A DNA stretch of 64,000 nt from Owenia fusiformis (GCA_903813345.2 CAIIXF020000003.1:6659815-6723814), one strand, 5' to 3'; positions 11,991 to 27,200 are shown, numbered from the stretch's first letter. The notes: generated from the sequence alone by a model not told the origin. Translations and numbers: made by a program.

Positions 11991-12200
11991 ATGTGAAAAT
12001 CTATTGATATTTTACAACAAATGGCCTTATAGAGAGCATGTTTTGTAAGGAAAAACACATCCATCGATCGAATGTCAATTTAGGTCATACGATTGGAGAC
12101 CACGGTTGTTTTTATTTCAAATGTGAACCTTATTTATATCACATGATAGTCATGTGACATTGTAGCTGTCATCCAAGCTGTCATATCGCCGGCAGACACC

Positions 12201-15200
12201 ATGTCTCTCCTGTGCAGAATAACGTTTGTATTGACGGTGCTCGCGTTTTCGACCATAGGTGAGTTTTTACCTAGAGGAGTTATTAGTGACAATTGAATGT
12301 AATTACTCATTACATACATGCACGTATGTACTTCTGCATATAAGTTGATTGTTTACAGTTTACGTTATCTCTCTTTGGCTAGGTGTACTACATGTATACA
12401 GTAACCTATACACTTTTTATACCGTGAATTTGGGGAGGGGGTCGAGTGCCAATGCCGTGTTACATGCAGTTGAAGACAGAATTGGATAAAGGAAATAAGT
12501 TGCAAAATATTATTGTGATGTTGTTTCATTAATTCTTACATCGTCCGTTCTGTATAATTGAGACTTTAAGCACGTATAGGGATAGTTCCATTGTACGACT
12601 AAGGCCAATACAATGTATTTATAGGTTTATTCTCTGTTTGTCCTGTTTGTAATGCGCCCAATTTACAAACCCCTCTTATCAGAACATTTTTTTGATTATT
12701 CTCTGATTCAGCGATGTAACAATTGGAGATTAATCATTGCAAATCGCATACAATTTAAAAAATTTGGCAATGATAAACCAACAGTTAACCTGTATGGGCC
12801 TAATCGAGACAAAGTAAGGGAGATAATTCGTACAAGATGTGTGTACAAGAATCTTCAATCTCCCCCTGTCAATATAAGGATCCTTGACACAGTAACAGTA
12901 TCAAGGTCGAGATAATAAATGTTATTTATTTGTATGATAAAGGGTATTCTACTACTTTTTTTTTATTTTTATTTATAGTTTATTTTATTTACACAAAAAG
13001 CAATAGTTAATACAATACAATACAATTTGGCTAGGCTCAAAGAGCATTATTAGCCAAGTATGAATGCAATATATAAAACCTTATAATCAAGGTAACATCT
13101 TTAAAGTTCACTCAACAGGGGCCTGGGTGATGGCTGCACACTTTTCTAGAAATATTGCACTGAGACTGAGTATTTTGATATTCAAACGTCTGGTAAGTGA
13201 TGGAGTACCATATAAGAATAATTGTGATTTTTCCATTTTAGTTTTAAATGTATTAAAGTATCCAAAATTTAGTTGGCAGAGTTGTGCTTCAAAGTCTACT
13301 AAAAATGGTTTCCTGAGGGGACAATTGAAAATCACATGGTGTGTGGTTTCATTATCTTGGTTGCAATAGCATGTAGGACTTTGTACATTTGTAAAATTGT
13401 GGGCGTGAAGATGTGCTTGGAAAATAAGGTCTGATCTGACTCTATTTAAAATTATTTCTTGATGCCTTGTTATATGGAGGTCAGATGCTAAGATTACTTT
13501 AGGTGGAGCAATTTCTTCGAGGAAAGCTTTTTTAAATAATTTAACATTTTCTTTTTGCTTTATTTCAGGTTGGAGAGCATTCCATTCATTTAAAATTGAA
13601 ATTATACATGATTTGTTCAAAGTATTTGATCTTTTGACCGGAAGTTGATACATTGAGGTGTATCTTAGACCTTCTCTAATGGCAGGTCTGCGAAATTTAG
13701 TGAACATTTCTGAGACATACCCAGGCGCTAGATTTGCCTGAACTTTAAACATCAATGACATTCTGTGAACCTTTCTCTTTATTTCAAGAGAATTCCAGTT
13801 TAAACTTCTGAGCACTTTGGTGGATGATGTACCAAATATAGCACCAGAACAGATTAGAGAAGCTTTATAATAAATCTGATCAAGTTGTTTTAAATCCCTT
13901 GCTTTTCCACACCCATAAATGATGTCATAGAAGTCAAAATGTGGCATAATAAATGAAGAAAACATCAATTTTAGATCTTTCCCTCTTAATTTAGGGGCTA
14001 ATGCCTTTAACGGATTTAAAAGTTTGTCTATTTTGCTTATCATTTGATTAATGTGTGGTGTAAATGATAAGGTTTGATCTAGGACCAGTCCCAAGTGTTT
14101 ATGTGTTTTAACTTTTGGTATTGGTTCATCACCAAGATACAAGTCGGGGGTCAAAATTTCGGATTTAGAAGGATTGTAAAATGTTAGTTCCTTGCTTTTG
14201 GTTGCTTTAAATTGCATGTGCCATCTTGCTGACCAGTTGTGAACAGCATTCAAATCGGATTGCAAGGCTGCTATTTTTTCAATATTATTAGTGGAGTTGT
14301 ACGAGCAGAAAATAGAGGAGTCATCGGCAAAAAGGAAACATTTGTTGTTAGTTTCATCGGTAAGGTCGTTTATGTATAAAAGGAACAAGAGGGGTCCTAA
14401 AATAGATCCCTGGGGAACTCCTGTATTTATGTAGTTTTCATTTGACCAATTTGATTCGTGTCCGTCAATAACCACTCTTACCTGTCTATTATTTAGATAT
14501 GAGTCAAAGAAAGTGCATATGTTTGGTCCAAAACCATAGCTTGGAAGTTTGTTCAATATAAGTTTATGTGGCATCGAGTCAAAAGCGGCCGAAATGTCTA
14601 AAAATATTCCTTTCACATTTTCCCCATGGTCAATATAATTGGCAATATCATCTATAATTCTTAAGAGCTGATATTGAGTACTGTGGCCAGGAATAAAGCC
14701 ACTTTGCAAGTTGTAAAGTAAATTATGGTCAACAAGAAATTTAAACATTTTGTTAAATACTACTTTTTCAAAGACTTTAGACAGGCAGCTTAGCAAAGTA
14801 ACAGGTCTATAATTTGATACAATGTTTTTATCACCTTTCTTAAAGATAGGGACAACATTTCCTAATTTCCAACATTTTGGAAATGTATTCAGAGTCAAAA
14901 GCTTATTAAACAGTTTTGAAAGTATGTGAGCTAATGATGGGGCTGATAGTTTAAGCATTTTATTACTAATGGAGTCTGGGCCACTAGCTTTGTCAGTCTT
15001 AAGCGCCAATAAAATTTCAAAAATTTCAGTATTGTCTGTTGAAAGAAGGTCAAAAAAGGCATCAGTTCTTTGGTTCAATTTAGTATCAATTTGGTCATTT
15101 TCAGTATGGAAACTTTTGATAAATTGATTCAGAAAAACTGTCGATTTCTCAAGACTACTCAAAACTGTATCTCCTCTTGAATTTATCAGAAAAGGAATTC

Positions 15201-18200
15201 TTGATTGACTATTTCCAAGAAACTGTTTAATAATGTGCCAGTATCCCTTTGATCCAAAAGATTCTTTTGACAATTTAGCATAAAGCCTATTATCATTATC
15301 CTCTTTGGATTTAGAGATGGCCTCATTTACTATTTTGCATTGCTCTTTGTATTTAATATAAGTACTTTCCTTGTTGGAATGCCTAAATTTATAATGCAGT
15401 TTGTTCCTTTTATTAATCAGAGATTTGATGTGCTTGTTGAACCATGGTTTGTCATTAGCTTTTTTTATTATCATTTTATTTGGAATGTTTAATGTGAAAA
15501 TTTGTAAAAGATTTGCTGAGAAATCCTTTACAAGAATGTCAATATTATCACTGGCGTCTATCAATTGTTCAAGGTTAGAAGATCTAATGTTGTCATTTAG
15601 GGACTGAACATTTGTTTTTGAATACTCCCAAACTCTACGAGAGTATGGTGGATCTCTTATTGTTCCTGTAAAAATATCAAAGATAAGGGTGCTGTGGTCT
15701 GTGTTACCAATAGGTGGTGTTACTCGGGAGGAAGAAATCATATTTGGATTATTTGTAATTAGGAGGTCAATACATGACCTAGAGGTCAAAGTAACTCTGG
15801 TTGGCTCATCTATCAGTTGAGTCAGACATAAATTTTGAATTGAGTCAGCTAAAATAGTTCCTTCTTGCTTAATTTGATCATCTTGCCACCATTTGTCATT
15901 TCTAGCATTAAAGTCTCCATTTATTACAATTGTATTTTTTGACATGAGAGCACGTTCACAGCTTTTCTCAAACCGGTCAAAATATGATTTCATTTCAACA
16001 CTATTCTGTGAAGGTGAGCGATAATATAAACCATATGTAACAGTTTTGTAGTGAAGATTTAGATCAAGCCAAATACTGTCACACGAATCATTCATTAAAT
16101 CATGTCTTATTTTAGGAGCTGGCAAATCTTCAGAAATGTAGACAAGCATTCCCCTATTTAAGTTAACATACACCGGACAATGGAATCCTGAAATTTTATA
16201 ATTATCATTGATATATTTTTCAGAATGATTTCCAACTTCACACAAACCAATAATAGAACAATTTTCAGAACGAATTCGATTTTTCAGAGCATCAAACCTC
16301 GCATTTTGATTTGCACCTAGGCTGTTAATATTTGAAAACATAAAAGTAATAGGTGTAGTATTCTGAACTGGACCAGGGTTGGACTCAATATCACCACACC
16401 TCAATAAAAGAGTGGAAATTGTATCAGGAAAATAGCAAATGGAACTGCTGAATAAAATCATTAAAATACCTAGGTTGATTGTGAAATGGATTATATACAA
16501 AGTTCCATGGTTCTTGTATTGGAAGTGAAAATGACAAAGTATTGCTAATGGAGTTATAATTGAAACAATGATGTTGGAGGTTATTCCCAACACTACCAGA
16601 AACAAAGTTAAGCAAAACTCTATATTTGTTAGAGCAAGGATAGAACTCAGAAATATGAATAACAATATTCCAAAAAGTCTATCTTTAGAACATGTGCATG
16701 TAATTAAGTCGAGTAATTTGTTTTTATGCTGCTTTTGTCTCCCAATTGACAATTTGACGTAATCGAATAATCCATTGAATAACCCAATACTAGAACGCCA
16801 TGTACAAATATCAACTCCCATCACTAAGTTAGACAGTTAGGAGTGCTATATATGATGCATACTACTGCTCAGTGCAAAAATGTATATTCAATTAATTAAT
16901 CTATTAGATCCTGAACGAATATGTAAAGGTACCTTTTGTTTACCTTGATAAAATAGAATTTCCGAAAAAGGGGCAGACAGATCCCAGGCCAAAGTTGATA
17001 CAAAAGTTAAGAAAGTATAAAACTCTGTGAAATGTACCTGATCTTTATGATACAAAAGATCAGTGATTACAAGGTTATTTGTATGGTCGTCAAGTATACA
17101 ATACATTGGATTGGAAGTTCTCAGTGTTAAAAACCATGAGGTGTAAGGGAAAGACACCTAGACATACTGTACATCTTTATCAATATTTTGATAGTATCTA
17201 ACGTGTAAGTTGGGTGCAATATTTTTCCTCCTAATTTACAATGACTGTAAAAAGCCAGTTTTCAGTATGCACATATACGAAATGTACATGTACATACTGG
17301 AAAAGGCTTAGTTCTATTCAGATCTAAAGTAAACATATTTATCATCATTGAAGTTGAAGATTAATGAGAAAACAAAATAAAAATAAATCAGCTACAAACA
17401 AGGAATATAGGCAGAACCTTACAAAAGAATAAATCTAAAATAACATATATATATACAATCGTGTACATGTATATTTCAACAAGCACTATATTACTATTTT
17501 TCAGTTTTTCCAGTGCGCATTGCAAATTACTGCTCGCTGAACTTCAACAAAGCATAAAACTGTTTATGATTGGGCTATACGATGTACATGCTCATGCTGT
17601 ATATTGCCTTTACAAAAACACGCTGGTTCTTGATCAGGATAAAAACAGCCCGTGATTCTAAATCCCAACTCAAAAAACTCAGTCGAATTGGCCAGCGAGA
17701 AATAAAAAGAAATAAGCGTGGAATGCTCATGTTATTGAACTCCCAGGATTGAACTGATAAGCCCTATGTATATGGTACACACTTGTTGAAATAAGCGCTG
17801 TGATTGGACGTTTGTTGATCTACTTGTACATGTACCTTACTTCTCACATATTGCCGTTCAAAACACTATCAACAATTCAACATACATAAATACAGTTCAA
17901 TAGTAATTACCTTTTTACTACTAGTGGGATCAGTTAGGACAATAAAACCCTATAATTGCACTTGCTATATATAAAGCTAAATTTTTTGACAGAAGTATCA
18001 TTGATACATATATATTTGATATCTAACGAAGTGGTATTGGAAAGTGGCCCCAGTTGATAATAGCAGCCCTCGAAGATTTTGCACATTTACATTGAGCCCC
18101 ATGTTAATTTATCAGTCTTCTCGAGACCCCCTGCAGAACAGTTCTAGAGAAATAAAGCTCATATTCGCAGTGTGTTACATATATATGATTATCTTCAAAA

Positions 18201-21200
18201 TAAGAAGGGTTAAATTTTTTCTTTTGCCTAGTTCCAAAGATATTGACGTTTGAATTTTGGAAAATCTCCATTGGCTGCCATTATAAACCGCTCTCAATTC
18301 AATATGGCTTTACTAAAGTGTTAATTTCTCAAAAAGTTTACTATGGAATTTTCTAATATTGCAGATTTCTATAGTTAATACATTAAATTTTAAAAAATCA
18401 AACAGACACATTTCTAAAAATTTCTTATTTTTGAAATACTTAACCGTTAAGTTGCGCATGAAACTATTGAAAACCTGTATTGAGCCCCATGTTAATTCAT
18501 CAATCTTCAAAAGACCTCCTGAAGAACAGTTCTAGAGTAAAAAAGCCAATATTCCCAGTATGTTACAATTATATGATTATCTTCAAAATACAAAGGGTAA
18601 AATTTTTTTTTTCGCCTAGTTCAAAAGATATTGCCGTTTGAATTTTGGAAAATCCCCATTGGCTGCCATTATAAACCGCTATCTTTACTAAAGTGTCCTT
18701 TTCTCAAAAAGTCCACTATGGAATTGTCTAATATTGCAGATTTCTATAATTAATATATGTATGTATAAATATTTATTAACGTCTATAATTAATATATTGA
18801 ATTAAAAAAAATCAAACAGACACAATTCTAAAAATTTCTTATTTTTGAAATGTTTAGCTGTTAAGTTACGCATAAAGCTTTACAAAACCTGTATTGAGCC
18901 CCATGTTAATTCACCAATCTTCAAAAGACCCCCTGCAGAACAGTTCTAGATTAATGAAGCCCATATTCTCAGTATGTTACAATTATATGATTATCTTCAA
19001 AATAAGAAGAGTTAAATTTTTTCTTCTGCCTCGTTCAAAAGATATTGCCGTTTGAATTTTAGAAAATCCCCATTGACTGCCAGTATAAACCGCTATCAAT
19101 ATGGCTTTACTAAAGTGTCCTTTTCTCAAAAAGTCAACTATGGAATTTTCTAATATTGCAGATTTCTATAGTAAATATATTGAATTAAGTGATAACTTAC
19201 TGAAATACTGGCAAATGTTTTAGGCTTATGCCATTATAGCACTATAGCCGTAAGACCTCTGCTAGAGAGGGAATTTTCAATATGGCCGTTCAATTGAAAA
19301 TGTCTGCTATTTTCTGCTATTTTGGATTATTTTTTTCTAATCCGACTTCACTTTATTTCGCCTATGGATTTCTTTGAAGGAGTTCATTCCATAAATGAAT
19401 AAAATTATAAGATGCACGATTTTTGCTATTTGTAATGAAATAATCATTGTACATGTTGACAGGGATTCATTTTGTCTTTTGAAACAATTAAGTATGCATA
19501 AAACAACATTTAGTTTACAAACTTGAAAGACATCAATATATCTATTTTACTTGAAAGGGGATGCTGTGGGCGTAAGTTTCTGATATTAAGTCCTAAACAT
19601 TGGGTCAAACATTGTACCGTATATTTATTTTCAAAATATGTGATTTAAATCATTTTCAGAGCATTTACGATGTGATGATAACATGGGTTTAGTTATCAGG
19701 GACTTATCAAGACTTATTATTACGTTTTACTAATTCATTGTATTAAAAATGTACGAGGGGTGATCAATAAGTAATGGACGCTTTTTTACACAGATGCTTT
19801 TTATAGACCAATCCCTTCGATTTTCTTACCAGTGATACATCATTCAATTATCTATCAACTCTGAAGATTTGAAAACAAAAAAAGTAATATATTTTGATAT
19901 ATCTTTATTTCCGTGAAGGATGTATAGGTACCCCGGGACCGACATTTACCTCAAACATTCTGAAGCTATTTTAGCTTGTTTAACATGTAATGCAGTTGAA
20001 TGCAGGCTGAAAAAACAAAACATTATGGTCATGAATTACCAAAATTTGTTAGGCCATAGTTGATTTTGAATATCTTATCATCACTATGTGGTATAATGCC
20101 ACATTCATTCCACAGGGCCCTCTGCATATGTTCCATCAAGCGCTACATGTACACAATTCCTCATCACCTTAACTCGATATTGTAAGACAAGTCTGAATCC
20201 ATTTTCTGACATGGTACAAGATGCAGTTGCACGGGTTGTTTTATTTCATCAATGTCAATAAACCTGCGTCATTTCTCTATAGAAATAAGTAGTATAGAAA
20301 TAAATAAGTCATATGTGAGCAGATCTGGACAATATGGTGCATTGGACATGGGCTCAATGTTGAGGTCGAGGGATATTGTTTTCTGAACATTTTGAGATCT
20401 TTGGGCAGGTGCATTGTCCATATGGAGTAGGGTGTTCCCTTCTCTCACCAATCCCTTCTTCCAAAATGCTTTCTCAAATTGACCTGCAAAACCCTTCCAT
20501 ACAACACTCTGACATCACAATACTTTCTGTTTATGTGTTACCAGTCAGCAAAATATTTCAAACAACACAACACTTTTTGCATATAAAAATTAAAAGTTCA
20601 AATCTAACTGAAATTTGCCAAACTGGCTGAAAACTGAATATGTGACGTAAATGTCGGTCCCGGGGTACCTGTACCTCCTTCACAGAAATAAGGATAGATC
20701 AACATGTATTATATAATTTGTCTTCAAATCTTCAGAATTGATAGATAATTAAATGATGCATCACTGGTATGAAGATCAAAGGGATTGGTCTATAAAAAGT
20801 ATCTGTGTAAAAAAGCGTCCATTACTTATTGATCACCCCTCGTATGTAATCTTGAGGAACATGTAAAGCAAAGACCGTAAAAAGTTTAAAGAAATAGGAT
20901 TTACACTTTAATCAAACGGAAGGCATATTTATAGCGGTGTATGATGACAGCCAATTGACATTTTTCAAAATTCAAACGCCAATATCTTTGGAACTAGGCA
21001 AGAAAAAATGTTTTGACCATTCTTATTTTTAAGATAATCATGCTATTGTAACACAATAGCAATATGGTATTATTACTCTAGAACTGTTCTGAAGGGGGTC
21101 TTTTGAAGATTGATTAAAATTAATATGGGGCATAGGTTTTTTATGGTTTTGTGTGCAACTTAACGGCTAAACATTTCCAAAGTAAGAATTTTTTAGAATT

Positions 21201-24200
21201 GTGTCTGTTTGATTTTTTTAAATTCAATATATTTAACAATAGAAATCTGCAATATTTGTCCGCCATTTTTAAGTCAATATATTAACTATAGAAATCTGCA
21301 ATATTAGAAAATTCCATAGTGAATCTTTTGAGAAAATGACATTTTAGTAAAGCCATATTGATAACGGTTTATAATGGCAGTCAATAGGGATTTTCCAAAA
21401 TTCAAAAGCCAATATCTTTGGAAACTAGGCAAAAGTAAAAAGTTAACCCTTCTTATTTTGGAAATAATCATGTTATTGTAATAAACCAGCAATATGTGCT
21501 TAATTACTCTAGAACTGCTCTGCAGCCGGTCTTTTGAAGATTGATAAATTAACATGGGGCTCAATATAGGTTTTCTATAGTTTCGTATGCAACTTAATGG
21601 CTAAATATTTCAAAAATAAGAAATTTTTAGAAATGTGTCTGTTTGATTTGTTTAAATTCAATATATTAACAATAGAAATCTGCAATATTAGAAAATTTCA
21701 TAGTAAACTTTTTGAAAAAAGGACACTTTAGTAAAGCCATGTTGATAGTGGTTTATAATTGCAGCCAATGGAGATTTTCCAAAATTCAAACGTCGATATC
21801 TTTGGAACTAAGGAAAAGAAAAAATTTAACCCCTCTTGTTTTGAAGATAATCATGTTATTGTAACATACTAGGAATATGGGCTTTATTGCTCTAGAACTG
21901 TTCTGCAGGGGGTCCTTTGAAGATCGCTAAATTAACATTGGGCTCAATATAGTTTTTTATAGTTTCATATGCAACTTAACAGCTTAATATTTCAAAAATA
22001 AGAAATTTTTTGTGTCTGTTTGATTTTTTTAAGTCAATATATTACCTATAGAAATCTGCAATATCAGAAAATTCCATAGTAAACTTTTTGAGAAAAGGAC
22101 ATTTTATTAAAGCCAAATTGATAGCGGTTTATAATGGCAGTCAATGGGAATTTTCAAAAATCCATAGGCCAATATCTTTGGAACTAGGCAAAAGAAAAAA
22201 GTTAACCCCTCTTATTTTGAAGATATTTATATAATTGTAACATGCTGGGAATATGGGCTTTATTACCCTAGAACTGTTCTGCAGGGGGTCTTTAGAAGAT
22301 TGATAAATTAACATGGGGCTCAATGTAAAAATACAAAATTTTCAAGGGCTGCTATTATTAAATAGGGGCACTTTTCGTTACCACTTCGTTAGATATCAAA
22401 ACTACATGTATTAAGGATACCTCGGTCAAAAAATGGTGCTTTATATATAGCAAGTGCAATATTGAACAGCTAACTGGCCCCACTATACACGCATCCTTCA
22501 AGATCATCGTGCAGACGGGCAACACTGCTATACAGCAGCTATGGGATGAAGTGAAATACCCCTGGACCAAGGATGTATAGCCTTGCCCAAGTCGGTCTCT
22601 TTAACTATCTGATTTCTATTATGACTACGCGCTCGCTTCTTGCTACATTTGTTCTAGTATTGAATGTACAAAAAGAAGTTACACCTTTTTAGCTTTTAAG
22701 GGATTTATTAGAATTATTTCATTGCAGACAATGTAGCTGTGATATTGACAGGGTGTACAAATATACTAATACTTATACTATACTAATGTACTAGTTCAGT
22801 TATGGTGAAATGTTTGTGATAAATTCCTTTTATGTTACAGAAGGTGAGCCGTTACTCTTGGGACACCCTGTATTTAAGTTATTTAAATGGTCAGGTATTC
22901 ATAGCCTAATTATCGATGACGTTTCTTTTTTCAATTTCTTGATATTAATTTGATGTGGTGAAATTTTAGGACAATTTTACATGGCTTCACTTCATCCGAT
23001 TTTATAAAAGTTGGTGGAGTAAAGGTAGTAAAGTAAGTAAAGGTAGAGTCTAACTATTGACCGATTTAAGATTTATTGAAAACATAGAATGTTTACCTGG
23101 CACAAATCAACAGCAAAAGGCAGGAAGCTGTATATTTTCAGTTTTTAAAATGTATAGTTTTTTAACAACAAAAAATCAAGACTTTCTTTTACCCATTTAT
23201 CCTTCTTCAAAAATTATGTAAACCAAAATGAATTAACGGGCAAACTTAATAATCAGTATCTTAATAGTTAGATCATTCAATCAATATGTTAAAAGCAAAT
23301 TCAGCCGCAATGTTTCTGCATGAAAAAACGACAAAAGAGTAATCACGACTGGTACATAATGTACCAGTCACCCCTTCCAGGTGTTCTAGGATGTTTCTTT
23401 AGGGAAAGGGAAATTCTATTTGATTTTGAAATACTGCAGCAGTACCATTTGTGACAACCGCATCTGACTTTACCGTTGTCAGAGTGTTTCGGTGTGCATC
23501 AGTCATAATTTCATTATCGTCGTCTTTCAATGTAATGATTTGTCTTTTCTTGTAATTTTGATAGCTGTAGATGCAAGGCCTTCGAATGTGAAAAGCAGAA
23601 CGTGCCTAGTGCCCAAGCAACTTGGGAATGACACCGTGTATTTCCAGCCTCCGCACCACCCGGACTTTCTCATTGTGATAGGCACTGACGGATCGTACAC
23701 AATATGTATCAAGGTAAGCAAGGGGGTCGTCCATCCAATGAATCACAATATGGAACTCAGTGCCTGTCGTCATATCGATAATACCATAGGTTCTGGGCCG
23801 ATATAAAGATGGCAGCACCAACAGAATCCAGTATTATCTTTTTCAAAGAGAATATTTATAAATAAACACAAATCGATTACCATGCCATCTTATTTCACTA
23901 GTAGACCTAACGTGTCATTTTACAAATTAACGTGCTGTTAAGAAATGTTAGGATCATATTCAGTATAAGATCACTCCTCTTAATCTGCATTTGGTTTGAG
24001 CCTTTTGGCTGCGTTTGTTGCTACTCCTCCACCTTTGCGATCTTCATCAAGAGCATCGGCGAGATGTCCATGCCCAGATTTTCGCAAGCCACTAATAAAA
24101 ATCTGCAACGCATCATTTCCTCTTCTTGGAAGAATATCAACGAGTTTCCTTGCCATCTCTAGTTGAGTTGGTTTTGAGAAAATTTCGTCTTTTAGCTCCC

Positions 24201-27200
24201 GAGTCAGAACACTGTAATTAAATGTAAATCGTTGTAATGAAATTGTGGACTTACCTTGGTTGATAGACACATGGGTTATACATGTATTGCAATTAATGTA
24301 TTGGACGATTAAAATCCTTTTCATTCCTTCTTCCTATGCATTATGTTTGTAGAGACCGCAAATCATAACTAAATAATCTTTAAAATTCACAATTTTAAAA
24401 CTATTCTTATAGTGATGAGAAATACACAATTTTATCATTTTACCATAATCTAAGTTGAAATAACAAACCATGGGCCTTACCGTTCGCTAAATAGATAATC
24501 GATTAACGATGAAGACTTGATCTCTACATCATCTAAAATCTTGGCAGTGTGTCTTTGGAGGATTTCCTTATCTTCGGTGGACATCAGAGATTTCATGCTT
24601 GGATCGCTTTTGTACACTTCTTCTTTGATTATTTCCCTCAGTTTGGCTAAATTGTCATATGCCTCATCTTTTCTGGTAAACATGGCGTAACATTTTAAAA
24701 GTTGACTGATCTCTTCAAGATTAGTGATTGCCACAAACAAGCCACCATCGTTGCGTTCTTTTGCATCTTTCAGCATAAGGCCAATTTTATCTGCCTCGTC
24801 TCCTTCCAGTTTTATATCATTAACAGTCTGACCATATTTATTTTTGATGACTACGCTTGCACCTTCAGACAGGAGTAATTGAACAATATTTACAAGGGAG
24901 TTTTTTACAGCAATATGAAGCGGGGTGCTTTTGTGCTCACTTTCTTGACGGTTCACAAGAGCTTTAATTCTCTTGTCTTTTAGCAACGTTTCCGCTACGT
25001 TTGCCAAGATAAGTTGTTTTTCCTTACAATAGCCATAATGTTGAGCGTGTATAACACGTTGGTTTTCGCAAAGTATATGGAGAATTGTCTTTCCACTGTT
25101 ATCAGTCAAACTCGGGTCACATCCAGCCGCCATAAGTATTTCTATTTTATTTTTTATATCATTGTCTATTGGATCTTCTTCCAGCACCATCATCAATCCA
25201 GTTCTACCATAAGAGTTCTTAGAATCTAGGTTGGCTCTTCCAGATTCAAGGATCAGCTTCATTTGCTCGGATGGAGATGTATGAGCGGCCGTATGAAGAA
25301 CGTCATATTTAATTCCTTCATCTGGCCCGAATTGAGTTGTTTCATATACTTTAGGGTCTGCACCATAGTCCAACAAAAGTTTCATTAATGGGATGTTTTG
25401 GGTCTTTACTGCACGATGTAGGACCGTTGTCTGTTTAGACTTAGCATTTACATCGCACCCTGTATCTAGCATCATCTTGCAAATCTGTAAAATTAACATA
25501 TTTCGATGTAGAGGAGATCGAGTGGTCAGTAACGAGAGACGAGAGAAATTCCCACGACAACTGTTGGATAAATAAGAATTTCAACGGAGAATCGTTAAAA
25601 ATGTCATCTCGATCATTAATTTTATATATACTAAAGAAATTAATCTTATATATAAAGAAAGAAATCTTACCGTTAGCAACGCTTCCGTTTCCAGAGGATC
25701 ATTTTTAACCCAGGGAAATTGTCCGTCCACCAGTCGATAAAGAGGGGTTACATTGTCATTGTCATGCTTGTTCAAATCACAGCCTGATTTAATAATCATC
25801 TCTACTAGCTCCATTTTATCAGGTTCATAAACTCGATGATATTCCGGATCCATGACAGCATTTATTGCATTTCTTCCGCTATTATTGGTTACATGAATGC
25901 CACCAGGGCATTCCTTTGTTTTATCTAAAACAATTTGAACGATGTCTATGTCGTCTCCCTGTTTTACAGCTTTCAAAAGGGCCGTGTCCCCGTCTGAATC
26001 TTTTTGGCACAGCAAATTATCAAGAGTACCATTGGCAACGTTCAAAAGTTCTTTGCATTTATTCAAATCACGATCACGGATAGCTTTAATCAGGGCATTA
26101 AACTTCATGTCCGCCATTTTTATTTCGGTTTGATTTTTTCTCGTGGTCTCAATCTCTTTTGGGGTCATAGTACAAGCCAACCGACTAAACACTAATGACA
26201 CACACAATTTATGACTATACCTTAACTTTAACGACGAGTTTAAACATTAACAGAAGTTCTTAGAATTCAAAAGAGAACCCTTTAAAACTATTGAAACTTT
26301 AACAACTGTTTACACTTTTAATCTTTGTTTACCCTTTCACATGTTTAAACTATTATTTCATCAATTTACTTTTGGTTCAAAAGCAGAGAGAGAGAGAGAG
26401 ATAAATGTATTGCATTAGCTTTTTCTTCTGAAAAACTTAACATCCCAGTTGCATCTGGTTCCAGGAAAAGAAGGTACGAATAGTATCAGAGTATGTAGTC
26501 TAATTTTGTTGAGAAACTTGGTGAAGAAACTCAGAAACTCTAAGATGAATGAGACTGTTTTAATGGATTTTGTTGTTTAATGACAGTGATTGGGGTGATA
26601 CATCCACGTGTGTTTGAGTCAGAAATAAAATGACAAATCAGAATAGTGATTCTTATACACGTGACTATTAATATGTACCTTGATTGGGGATACGACGAGT
26701 GAGGTTTTTGCGATTACACATGCATGAATATCTCTCTCTCTCTCTATTTTTTTTATTTTTAGCAAGTGGCATGGCTGTACAATGCAAGTGCTTTCCTATA
26801 TCGAGAGGGGAAGAAATACACAACGGCAGATGGGACGTTGAAGTTACTGGGATACTCTACAAACACAGGTTGTTTATCAGTCATATGGAATAATCATACG
26901 CCACCTCGAAAATAAGAGCGTAACACAAAATATTGCAAGAATGCAATTTTAAATGGATGCAATTTTAGAAATACCTGAAGTAAAACAATGAATTTTAAAT
27001 ATAAATGTATTAATTTGATCCGGTTTAATGTCATTATAGTTGTAGAGGATATCTTATGATTTTTGAGGGATACCATTTTTATCCATTAGTGGATATCGCC
27101 AATCATGGAGATATGCGATATCCAAGAGTGGATAAAAATGATAGCCCGAGAAAATCATAGGATATCATATTTATTCTATGGTCGCAATTTTTGAATGGAC

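Larger units (their letters stand above)
17950..22463. repeat. 4.5-kb inverted-repeat composite with about 0.4-kb tandem units in each arm
   Basis: The outer ends are complementary: ATTGCACTTGCTATATATAA at the left and its complement near 22441-22463. Next, both arms carry GATATCTAACGAAGTGGTA-type sequence and then tandem units of about 390-415 bp. Each unit starts TTGAGCCCCATGTTAATT and ends with AACCTGTA-like sequence. Left-arm units start at 18092, 18480 and 18894 (the last truncated near 19190). The right arm has about three full and one partial unit in inverted order (20930-22325). Units contain AGAACAGTTCTAGA and TGCCATTATAAACCG landmarks. No ORF was found. It may be a non-autonomous DNA transposon with internal satellite. 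The middle (19190-20930) is non-repeated apart from a mariner insertion. Confidence 0.75.

Noticed and set aside
22480-22575. Extra coding exon in intron 1 of the GH36-like gene
   Set aside because: A short open stretch without matching acceptor, donor or phase; exons 1 and 2 join in frame without it.
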